A stretch of DNA of 64,000 nt, taken from Cyanophora paradoxa (Eukaryota; Glaucocystophyceae; Cyanophorales; Cyanophoraceae). Positions 54,517-64,000 of this stretch are shown here, in pieces. The DNA lies in the NCBI GenBank assembly GCA_004431415.1, contig QPMI01000555.1:20484-84483 (forward strand). Reading direction: 5' to 3'. The notes under the pieces were generated by a model that saw only the letters and a list, made by a program, of their open reading frames with translations, was not told the DNA's origin and did no database searches. The position numbers were made by a program, and so were the translations under genes. Numbering within the stretch: position 1 is the first letter of the stretch; each line of letters opens with the position of its first letter.

Positions 54517-56839
54517 TCGGGATTTGCGCTCTCAATGCGTAAATCGAGTTTTGCGCCGACAGAATGCGAACAAAGAAGACCGTAGCCGAGCGCCAGGCAC
54601 GAAAGAGCTGAGCGACTCGCTAGCCGCGGAAGCGGCGCGAGGCGAGCACGGGATTAGCAGCAGGCTGCTGCGAGCGCCCCGCAAGGGACTAGCTGAGCTA
54701 GCCGTTGGGCCGAGCCGGCGGGCTTGAAGCCGCCGAGCTCCGGGGGTACGCTGATTCGGGTTTTCCCTTCACGCCCAGCTTCGCTCGCGGCCGCCCAGGC
54801 CACGAAGCGACCAGCGGCGAAGCGAAATCGCCACAGCCAGCACTGCAGTCACTCCTAAACAGCCCTGTCGGACCGGCGGCCGCACTTCTCGGCCGTCCCT
54901 CCAATTGCACAGAGCTGACCAACTCTGCAGCACCACGGCTCGCCATAGCTGCAGTGGAGCGCGATCCCGCGGCAGCAACTGCGCATGCCTCGATGGCTGG
55001 CCGGCGCAAACCCTGTTCCCAGCGATCCTCCCGGAATCGGCCTCGGGCCCCGATTCACGCTTGAATCTGGTTCCTTACTGCCGTGCCGGTACGTGGATTC
55101 ACGTCCGGGCCCGCCCGCCACGCTCGCATCCCGCGCGCGCTGGCTATCCCGGGGCCCACCGTCAGTCCGCGGCCGCCGGCTTGCCTATACACTCTATATA
55201 AGCGTGTATTGAGACCCGCCGCGCGATTCCTCCGGTTCCCTGACCAATTCCTGCACGCATGCTCCGGAGCTCCTCGGCGCTCGCACCGGACGTCGACACC
55301 GCCGCTGTGCCACGCCGGCGGAGCTCGCGCAGGACTGCCCCGGCCTGCTGGCGCGCGCGCTGCAGACCCACCGCGAAGTCGGGGCTTGGATCGTGCCTTC
55401 CGCGTGATCCACCGACGGACGGTGCCCAGCCGCTCGCGCGGCTCGGGAGGCGACGGAGTACGGCTCTCGCGTGCGCCTCGCGCTGTGGGACGGCCCGCGT
55501 GCGCCTCGCGCTGTGGTCCTGTACTCGGAGTTCGGAGGCCGCGCGCGACTCTCGCTGTGGCCCGATCCCCCGGCGGATTCCGGCCGCGACCGCGGCCGGC
55601 GAACTTCCACCAGGAGCACGGATCTCGCGAGCGCCTCGCTGTGAGATGGCCCGCGTGCGTTCGTCGCTGTGGGCCCCGTGCAAGGAGTTCCGGGCCGCGT
55701 GCGCCCCGCTGTGGCCCCAGACCGCTTCAGCGGCACCAGCCGCTCCCGCGGCCGGCGAACTCCCAACCTGGCCTTCGAATTCGACTCCCGCGTGCGCCTC
55801 GCGCTGCGGGACGGCCCGCGTGCGCCTCGCGCTGTGGGCCCCTACTCGGAGTTCGGAGGCCGCGCGCGACTCTCGCTGCGGCCCGCTCCGCCCCCGGCGG
55901 ACCCCGGCCGCGCCCGCGGCCGGCGAACTTCGACCAGGAGCACGGGTCTCGCGAGCGCCTCGCTGTGAGATGGGCCCGCGAGCGTTCGTCGCTGTGGGCC
56001 CCCGTGTAGGTTGCAGAAACCTTCTCCGGTGCAATCTGGTGCAATCTGTGTCGACCTGTGTCGACCTGTGTCCAGCTGTGCCCACCCGTGTCGACCTGTG
56101 CCCACCCGTGTCGGCCTGTGCCTACCCGTGTCCGCCTGTGCCTACCCGTGTCCGCCTGTGCCTACCGTGTCCGCCTGTGCCTACCCGTGCTCCCTGTGCC
56201 TACCCGTGTCGGCCTGTGTTTCGCCGTGCCACCCTGTGTGTTTGTGCAACCGGTACCGGTACCCTGTGTAAATCGGTACAAAACTCGATTTTAGTAATTA
56301 AAGTTAACTAAAAATTATCTCAACTTCGTGAAATTATAATTAATTGCGCATGCCGGCCAGCGCGGCCCGGACCATGGCCAGGCCGGGGCGCCGGCGCCGA
56401 CGCCGGCGCCGGCCGCGGCCCGGGGGCACTCTCCAGCTGGGGATGCACATGTGCAGGCCTAGGAAGCCCGGCAGGGCCGCTGCTCTCCAAAGCTCCACAA
56501 CTATATACAGAAAGCAGTCATACGTATACAGAAAACGCATTGCCAGCGAAAAATGCATGCGCGCGCAGGCAGCGCAGCCCTGTCAATAGCTAGCACCGAG
56601 AGAACGAATTGCAGCTGCTGCCCCTCCCTCTGAGCCATACTCCCGAAAACAGCGAGCTCCTGACCGCCGCCCGGCTAGCAGCACGATCGCTGGTCGCTGC
56701 GAGCACGCGAGTGTCAAAAACGAGCTGTGCGCCTCTGCAAGTGAAGGGAGCAGCGCTAGCAGACCGGATCAGACGTGAAGCGACGCAACCCGCACAAGGT
56801 CATGCGGCACTCGCGGCGCTCGTTGCGCTGTGCGCAACG

Positions 56840-57095
56840 CGGTCACCGGACGTTCGAACAGAAAGAGATAACGTTGGCATGCGCGCGCGCGGCTGTGCAC
56901 CTCGGCAAAGAGAAGCGGCTGAAGGCGGAGTGACAGTGACAGCGGCGCCATCTCCGCCAGTAGCCGAGGGCGAGGACGAGGCGCTCGCTGCGCTCGGAGC
57001 GTCAAGCGAAAGAAGAGAAGAACGCGCGCCTGCGAAAAGACCGCACCCGTCCGAGCTCCCGCCGCAAGAAGTGCGAGATGCCAGCCGCGCGTGAA
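56840..57095 (+). repeat. Inverted arm, left
   Basis: Pairs with 60,288-60,545 read on the other strand. Shared landmarks in order: GTTCGAACAGAAAGAGA, GGCATGCGCGCGCGCGGCTG, CCTCGGCAAAGAGAAG, GAGGGCGAGGACGAGGCGCT, GCGAAAAGACCGCACCCGTC. Both arms keep an open frame over this stretch (RARGCAPRQRE and GEDEALAALGASSER), but their frames differ outside it. Confidence 0.8.
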
Positions 57096-60000
57096 CGGCA
57101 CCGCTGCGCTGCGCGCGTCCCCGGTGTCAGAACAAGATCAAGGCGAGAGTAGCGGATCGGAAACAAGAGCGAGCACCTGGCCTGCGGGAGAAGGAGCCAG
57201 GCGGGCTGCGAGTGATGGAAGAGACAGAACCCGGAACCGGGCGAAGCGCGCCGTGTTAGCGAGGCTCGTGCGTTAGCATCGTCCGCGAGGTTTCTTGACC
57301 AGCGGGACCGCTTCCCGCCCGGCGCCAAGAGTGCCAGCGAGCAAGTCGCGGCCGCCACTTGGCCGTGCTCGCGGGGCTCGGTCGTGCGTGTTCCCTGACA
57401 TGCAAGCGGGATGAGCGATCGAAGGAAACAGACGGAAACCAGAAACACCTTGCTTCGCATCGGCAGGGGCCTCGCCTTTCTGCGCGGGCCTGTCAAAGCA
57501 ACATAAGCTGACCGGCGGCGGCCGGGCAACGAGTAGAGATTAAGGGCGGAAGGAGGTCGAAAACGACGCGTTCGAGAGCGTTCGCGGCCGCGGCCGAACC
57601 CAGCAGCAGGGGCAGCGACAGTCTGCGTTTGAAATCAGACCCAGCACGAGCCGGGCGAGAGCCTTGAGGCGCAAGAGGTGCTTCAAGCATCGTTCGCTCT
57701 CAAAGCGGCCGCGTTCACTGCAGCAACAGCACCGCTGCTCGGCCTGTTCGCAGAGTCAGGGAGTCCGGCTGCGCGGCGAAGCCCAGAACCGACGCACCGA
57801 GCCGCCGTGCTGCCAGGAGTTGCAACTATCTGGCAAGGCCGTCTGCCGCCGCGAGGGCCAGCCGCCGCAGTCACCGTCACGGCGGTCAGCAAGTTTGGGG
57901 TACGACAACGAATTCCCTTGGAGCGCTAGGCCTAGGCCTAGGTCTGGTCATGTGCGTTCCTCGCTTCGATCCGCCTTCCAATGCATCAAACCCTCTCTAT
58001 AAGGAGCAGTTCATGACGTGGCACGCATTGCTGGTGTCGTGCAGCTTAATGAGTCACAGGCCCCCCTTGGCAAAAAAAGGTGCTAGCGCCTAATGGCTTT
58101 AGATCTAAACTCGGATTGTTTCAAAATCAGAGAGAGGACCCTCGAAAGCTTTGACGACTTCATTTTGACGGTAATCAGCAATTCCAGGAATGACTTCTTT
58201 CAGTACTGAAGAGAAGATGAGCTGTTCATCAAGTCACCAGACTGTGCTCATGATGTGCTCAGTGAGACACATGAAGGTGCACCGACGTTCCGGGAATCGG
58301 CAGACCGGACAAAAAATTTATTCCTGTAATCTGGAAGTTAAGGGCTTTCTAAAGAGGTATTTAGCGTGTCTTGAGTCGATGCTGGCAACCCGTGAGAGCA
58401 TGGCATGTTTCAACCATGGCCCCTGCAATATCTCAGCGAAAACTCGTATTGGGCCTTCCGAAAGCGGCTTCAAATCACTCTTATAATCAATACCTTACTT
58501 TAGGAGTGCTTGAGATCATATGGATGCGATCCTGCAGAGACTAATTTGGTCATTTTCACTTCTTTGCCCCCCCTGGATTTCAGCCACAAGAGAGTGCGTT
58601 CAGAGGGTCAAGAGTCACAGCTTAGTGCTGAAACAATTACTATGTGCATAAATACAACCAAACGAAGCATTCGCTTCACTGTTCGCACCTGTAGCAGCCC
58701 GAAATGCATTTTTCAAGGAAATTCGACGATAATGGCCGTCATTCCTCCCCCCCCCCCTTTTTTTACGGACGATACCCAGCGGTGCCAGCTGCAGCTGCTG
58801 CGCTTGCGCCCTTGGCCTCAAGTTCGCTCGGCTGGCTGCAGTGCAGAGTCTGCAGCTCCTCAGCTTCCCACTCCAGCTCCCTTCGTGCTCGGGCCAGATG
58901 CGCTTCGCACCTCGCAGACTTGGCGGCCGCTCGTGGCACGCAGCGCGCGGCTATTTCGCCAGCCAGATGGTGTTGCCGCAGGATGGCCTCCGCCTTGACT
59001 GCATCCGCGCGCCCGCGCGCTGACTTGCTTGTTCCCAACGCCCGTACTCGCCGTGCTCGCCAAGTTCTTCGCCTACCTGTCTGGATACTCTCCGTACGTC
59101 TCACTCACGCCCGCAGATCGCGTCTCTGACCCGCGGCCTGTTAGGAGCGTTCAACGCGTCGACGGTTGGGCGGCACGCTGGCCGCCGCTGACTTAGAGCT
59201 CTCGCACGCTTCCGTGCGCGAAGCGTTCCTCTAAGATGGGCCCGGCCCGCAGTGCATGTGGGTCTGGACTCGCCGGGCGCTGCGTGCGCGCGGAACGACG
59301 CCGAACTCCCGATTGGCGGTCGTCTCGGGTGCGCCTCCCAAGCATAGCTTGGGGCCAGCGGCGCGCGAATGCATAGCTGACGATGCGCAGGACGTAACCC
59401 GGCGCGGCCTTCGGCGGCGCGGCTCGCCGCACGGGGCAGCAGCGGACGGCGGCGGCACGGCTCGCGGGACGGGGCGGCGGCGCGGCGGGCGGCGGCGCGC
59501 TCGCGGGACGGAGCGGCGGCGCAGCGGGCAGCGGGGCGGCTCGCGGAACGGGGCGGTGGCCGGCAAGCCGCGTCGCCGCCCGCTGCGCCGCCGCCCAGCG
59601 AGCCGCCCCGCCGCCCGCCGCCGACACCCGCCGCGAAAGGATCCCGCGCCCGGCGGGGCGGGCGGAGCTGCGTGGCTTGGCCGGCCGGGGCGCCGGCCGG
59701 GCGCCGGCGCAGCGGGCGCCGGCGCCGGCGCGGCTCGCTGTACGGGGCGGAGGCCCGGCGGGCGGAGGCGCGGCTCGCTGGACGGGGCGGGGGCGCCGCG
59801 GTCGGCTCGCTGTACGGGGCGGAGGCGCGGCAGGCGGCGGCGCGGCTCGCCGGACGCGGCGAGGCGCAACTCGCCGTACAGGGCGCACTCAGGAGGCGCG
59901 GCGGGCGGCGGCGCGGCTCGCCGGACGGGGCGGAGTGGAGCTCGGCATGTTGCGGCGTGGCTCGCGCCTTGCCAGGGCGGGTGGAGTCTCGCATTTGGCG

Positions 60001-60287
60001 GCAAGATAGGGCTAAGGCGGAATGCCGGCGGCCGCGGCGGCGGCGGAGCGTGCCCATTCTTCATATATACCACCGTGGCGGCGGAGCGTGCCCATTCTTC
60101 ATACGTGCCTTTAATTTATGTATATACTATGATAGCTAGATCTTGCTCAAGCTAGTTTGTTAGTTCGGCAGCGAATTCGAAGCAACAAGCATGCATATAT
60201 GTACATATGCATGGGCTGAGCTAAAAGAGAGCTTGGAAAATTTCCCGGCCCTGGCATGCAAACTAGCTTTAGCTAAAACAAGCTGCC
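57096..60287. other. Interior of the nested element, no recognised gene
   Basis: 57.1-58.0 kb is GC-rich without a clear gene. 58.05-58.75 kb is AT-richer and holds short open frames (98-162 residues) without recognisable motifs. 59.4-60.05 kb is a degenerate tandem array of GGCGGCGCGGCTCGCCGGAC-type units, about 35-60 bp long, readable in several frames on both strands. Confidence 0.5.
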
Positions 60288-60545
60288 CATTCACGCGCGG
60301 CCAGCATCTCGCACTTTTTGCTGCGGGAGCTCGGACGGGTGCGGTCTTTTCGCAGGCGCGCGTTCTTCTCCTCTTTCGCTTGACGCTCCGAGCGCAGCGA
60401 GCGCCTCGTCCTCGCCCTCGGCTACGGGCGGGGATGGTGCCGCTGTCACTCCGGATCCGTTCTTCTGCCACTTCTCTTTGCCGAGGTGCACAGCCGCGCG
60501 CGCGCATGCCAACCTTGTCTCTTTCTGTTCGAGCGTTCGCTGACC
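60288..60545 (-). repeat. Inverted arm, right
   Basis: Mirror image of 56,840-57,095, with about 3.2 kb between the arms. Differences are small substitutions plus one region (GGATCCGTTCTTCTGCC against the GGCGGAGTGACAGTGAC segment) where they part for about 20 bp. The two arms could form a very long hairpin. Confidence 0.8.
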
Positions 60546-62249
60546 GCGACACAGCGCAACGAGCGCCGCGAGGTGTCGCGTGACTTGTGGCGGTCGCAGC
60601 AGTTCGAGGGCCCTGCTCGGCACTTAGAAGCCGTCGCCGCAGGCCCTGTGCTGCGGCACTCACTAGAGCTAGGCCGCATCCTAACGATAGCTATAGCTAT
60701 AGCTTTCTTGCTGGGGCCGCCCCCGTTTGTAGGATTGGTATATATTAGTGTATTAAGCTGCAGCCGGCCTTCTATGTTGCTTGGCGGCCGGCCGTTTATG
60801 ATGCTAGATGTGTGATTGGCAGGTAGGGAAGTCTTGGGAAGAGCATTTTTACTTTTTCAGAAAGGAGAGATTTGTTAGCGGGCTGCTGCCTATCAGACCT
60901 GCCAGGCTGCTACAATTTGTTAGCAAGCAGCTCGAGGCTCAGTGGAGATCGATATCAGCTGTAGGTTTTGCAGCCTCCCCGCCTGCATGCGCACTGCAAG
61001 GATGGGCGGCGTTGGGCGCTCGCCGAGTCGTGCTCGTGGCCGGCGCACCCGCCGCGCAAAATTATCTAGATTTATTAATATACATATAGGTTTTATGTAA
61101 AACTTATAGACTGTGGCCGCGGTAATTCACCAAAAACAAAAATATTTATAAATTATACTCCCGTGCAATTTGTGTTTACCCATGCAATTTGTGTTTACCC
61201 ATGTTCACCCGTGTTTACCCATGTTCCCTGTGCCTACCCATGTCGTCCTGTGCCTACCCATGCGAACCTGTGCCCTTCTTGTGCTTTTCTGTGCAACCTG
61301 TGCTTTCCTGTGCTTTGCGGCGCTTTCCTGTGCTTTGCGGTGTCAACCTGTGCTCTGCCGTGCTTTCCTGTGCTCTGCGGTGCTTTTCTGTGCGATTCTG
61401 TGTCAAATTTACACAGGAGAAGGTTTCTGCAAGGCACCCCAGAGCTTCACCCCGGAGTACGGCTCTCGCGTGCGCCTCGATCGCTGCGGGACGGCCCGCG
61501 AGCGTGCGCGCTGTGGGCCCTGTACATATATATATACTCGGAGTTCGGAGGCCGCGCGCGACTCTCGCTGTGGCCCGATCCGCCCCGGCGGACCCCGGCC
61601 GCACCCACGGCCGGCGAGCTTCCACCAGGAGCACGGATCTCGCGAGCACCTCGCTGTGAGATGGGCCCGCGAGCGTTCGTCGCTGTGGACCCCCGTGCGC
61701 GGAGCTCCGGGGCCGCGTGCGTCTCGCTGTGGCCCCAGATCTAGAGCTTCACCCCGGAGTACGGCTCTCGCGTGCGCCTCGCTCGCTGCGAGACGGCCCG
61801 CGAGCGTGCGCGCTGTGGGCCCTGTACTCGGGTTCGGAGGCCGCGCGCGACTCTCGCTGTGGCCCGATCCGCCCCGGCGGATTCCGGCCGCACCCGCGGC
61901 CGGCGAACTTCCACCAGGAGCACGGATCTCGCGAGCGCCTCGCTGTGAGATGGGCCCGCGAACGTTCGTCACTGTGGACCCCCGTGCGCGGAGTTCCGGG
62001 GCCGCGTGCGTCGCGCTGTGGCCCCAGAGCTTCACGCCGGAGTACGGACCTCGCGTGCGCCCCGCTGCGAGACGGCCCGCGAGCGTGCGCGCTGCGGGCC
62101 CCGGACTCGGAGTGCGTTACGCTGCGGACTATAGCTACGACTCTCGCTGGCGCGCACGCTGCGAGTATTAGTCGGCCCGCTGGCGCGTCTCGAGCTCGCT
62201 GCGGACTAGCCGCTAGCGCTAGCGCTGCTGGCGCGACCGCTACAGCCTC

Positions 62250-62365
62250 GCGATCGATCGCGATCGCAGAGTGTTTTGTTTGTTTTTGGTCAATTCTAGT
62301 CGATTCAAGGATTGACTCGACCTTAAAACAAAAACAAAAACAAAACAAACAAAAACAAACAACGG
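62250..62365. repeat. T-rich/A-rich fold-back, copy 2
   Basis: CGATCGATCGCGATCGCAGA, then GTTTTGTTTGTTTTTGG, a short centre containing TTCTAGTCGATTCAAGG, and TTAAAACAAAAACAAAAAC. Same place and design as 40,330-40,435, with different spacer bases but a preserved ability to pair. Confidence 0.7.
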
Positions 62366-62749
62366 ACGTACCCGTTGTACCGGCCGGACTCCGGACTCCG
62401 GAGCCGCCGGACCCGCGGTACCGGTCCCGCGCCGCGCGGTCTCACTGCCGCAGTGCCAGGCCGCTGAGGCGGGCACTTCCGGGGGATCCGCTGCCGCAGT
62501 GCCGCCGCTGCGGCGCCGCACGGCATGCGCAGTCTGCAGTGGCAGTACAGCCGCAGTGCCGCAGTGCGAGCTCGAGTCGGCCGGCGCCCGCAGCTGCAGT
62601 TGCCAGGCTGGCGCTTCCGCTACCGCAGTGCTGCCGCTGCCCCAGTGGCGCGTTACGCTGCGGACTACGGTCCCCGCTTGCGCTCTAGATCTCGCTGCGA
62701 GTCGGCCTGCTGGCGACCTTCCGCGCATCCGCGCCGCACCCTTGCGCAA

Positions 62750-64000
62750 CCCGGGCCCCGCACCGCAGCTCGGCTCGCCGCCGCCGCCGGACCTGCCTGC
62801 GCAGGGCGGGCCGGCCGCTGGCCCGCCTGCGGCACTCCCCGGCTGGAGCCCAGGGCTCCACCTCCGTCCCGAGGTCCGAAAACGACCTCGCGCGGCCCCG
62901 CACCGCCACGCCACCCGCCGCCGCCGCCTGACCTGCTTGCGCGGGGCGGGCCGGCCGCTGGCTCGCACGCAGCGCTCCCCGGCTGGAGCCGCTGAGCCCA
63001 GGGCTCCGCCTCCGTCCCGAGGTCCGTCACGGCCTCGCGCGGCACCCGCGCCGCCGCTCGACCCGCCGCCGCCGCCTGACCTGCTTACGCAGGGCGGGCC
63101 GGCCGCTGGCTCGCCTGCCGCGCTCTCCGGCTGGAGCCTTGGTCTCCACCTCCGCCCCGAGGTCCGTCACGGCCTCGCGCGGCCCCGTGCCGCCGCTCGA
63201 CCCGCCACCGTGGCACCGCCGCCTGACCTGCTTGCACAGGGCGGGCCGACCGCTGGCGCGCCTGCGACGCTCCCCGGCTGGAGCCCAGGGCTCCACCTCC
63301 GCCCCGAGGTCCGAAAACGACCTCGCACGGCCCCGCCCCCCGCGCCACCCGCCGCCGCCGCCTGACCTGCTTGCGCAGGGCGGGCCGACCGCTGGCTCGC
63401 CTGCGGCGCTCTCCGGCTGGAGCCCAGGGCTCCGCCTCCGCCCCGAGGTCCGTCACGGCCTCGCGCGGCCCCGCGCCGCCGCTCGACCCGCCGCCGCAGC
63501 CTGATCTGCTTGCGCAGGGCGGGCCGGCCGCTGGCTCGCCTGCCGCGCTCTCCGGCTGGAGCCCTTGGGCTCCACCTCCGCCCCGAGGCCCGTCACGGCC
63601 TCGCGCGGCCCCCGCACCGCCGCTCAACCCGCCACCGTGGCACCGCCGCCTGTCCTGCTTGCGCAGGGCGGGCCGGCCGCTGGCTCGCCTGCGGCGCTCC
63701 CCGGCTGGAGCCCCGGGCCCACCTCCGCCCCGAGGTCCGAAAACGACCTCGCGCGGCCCCACGCCCGCGCTCGACCCGCCGCCGCCGCATAACCTGCTTA
63801 CGTAGGGCGGGCCGGCCGCTGGTGCGCATGCAGCGCTCCCGGCTGGAGCCCAGGGCTCCACCTCCGCCCCGAGGTCCGTCACGGCCTCGCACGGCCCCGC
63901 GCGCCGCTCGACCCGCCGCCGCCGCCTGACCTGCTTGCGCAGGGCGGGCCGGCCCTGGCCCGCCTGCGGCGCTCTCCGGCTGGAGCCTTGGGCTTCACCT
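62750..64000. repeat. 138-bp satellite array, second locus
   Basis: About nine units up to the window edge, with CTGCTTGCGCAGGGCGGGCC, CGGCTGGAGCCCAGGGCTCC and CCGAGGTCCGTCACGGCCTC as in 40.9-47.5 kb. Variants here include CCGAGGTCCGAAAACGACCT and a GCCACCGTGGCACCGCC insertion in some units, so local homogenisation has occurred separately from the first array. Confidence 0.9.

Larger units (their letters stand above)
56011..61432. mobile_element. Nested 5.4-kb element with 17-bp perfect inverted ends
   Basis: Left end TTGCAGAAACCTTCTCC at 56,011 and right end GGAGAAGGTTTCTGCAA closing at 61,432 are perfect inverted repeats, and the flanks on both sides belong to the same 160-bp-type array. 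Inside each end lies a patch of short repeats in the same orientation: CTGTGTCGACC/CCTGTGCCTACCCGTG at 56,040-56,260 and CCTGTGCTTTCC/CCTGTGCCTACCC at 61,165-61,405. Next come AT-rich borders, then large inverted arms. No transposase is recognised; open frames in 57.1-60.1 kb match nothing I know. An obvious target-site duplication is not seen. Confidence 0.7.
54517..64000. mobile_element. Second satellite-bearing element, runs off the window
   Basis: Begins with the same TCGGGATTTGCGCTC end as the 38,546 insertion, in unrelated flanking sequence, and keeps the same order: leader (54,517-55,455), diverged 160-bp-type units (55,455-56,005, continued at 61,435-62,110), T/A fold-back (62,250-62,365) and 138-bp satellite (from about 62,750 to the window end). 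A 5.4-kb nested element interrupts the array. The right end lies beyond the window. Confidence 0.7.

Noticed and set aside
56609-57094. 161-residue open frame as a gene of the nested element
   Set aside because: Only the part inside the inverted arm is shared with the other arm, and the frames differ outside it, so coding is not supported.
59400-60050. Gene encoding an Arg/Ala/Gly repeat protein
   Set aside because: Degenerate GC tandem repeat readable in several frames on both strands, without a start or splice support.

Overview
The window is eukaryotic nuclear DNA. It has spliced genes with short exons, mostly GTGCG or GTACG donors and CAG acceptors, a clear set of GC-AG introns, high GC in most of its length, and large amounts of tandem and palindromic repeat. 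The style suits a GC-rich unicellular alga or protist (haptophyte- or pelagophyte-like), but the sequence does not fix the taxon. Exon structures below were built by hand from splice signals, reading-phase agreement and comparison of duplicated copies.

Layout: (i) 1-7.26 kb, a tandem duplication of about 4.2 kb carrying two intact copies of an unrecognised six-exon gene, with the C-terminal half of a ketopantoate-reductase-like gene stranded between them. (ii) 8.07-9.82 kb, a nine-exon PLAC8-family gene. (iii) 11.34-12.14 kb, a small unrecognised gene. (iv) 12.3-19.15 kb, minus strand, a large gene for ankyrin repeats, a TIR domain, a second degenerate TIR domain, a coiled coil and a C-terminal CaaX box (CSLM), with its 5' flank to 20.69 kb. 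(v) 21.07-23.69 kb, broken partial copies of (iii) and of the 3' end of (iv). (vi) 23.75-26.2 kb, MITE-like inverted repeats and very dense palindromes. (vii) about 26.9-32.34 kb, plus strand, a single-pass receptor-like protein with repeated CUB-like modules, a P/S/T linker, a cadherin-like region, one membrane helix and a short tail. (viii) 32.7-50.24 kb, a second copy of the ankyrin-TIR locus, truncated at its 3' end and cut in two by a 9.96-kb insertion (38,546-48,505) made of a leader, a 160-bp array and about 6.5 kb of a 138-bp satellite. (ix) 50.24-54.5 kb, no confident gene. (x) 54.5-64.0 kb, a second copy of the satellite-bearing element running off the window, itself interrupted by a 5.4-kb element with 17-bp perfect terminal inverted repeats.

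The most interesting content is the ankyrin-TIR-TIR-CaaX gene. From 14,842 down to 12,300 every intron can be placed with matching phase. TIR1 keeps the WCxxEL motif that carries the NADase glutamate in catalytic TIR domains, while TIR2 aligns to it without gaps there but has Arg in place of Glu. With a predicted prenylation tail and a large ankyrin array it looks like a membrane-tethered intracellular sensor or signalling protein. It shares the window with a PLAC8 protein and a CUB-ectodomain receptor; a functional link between them is inference only.
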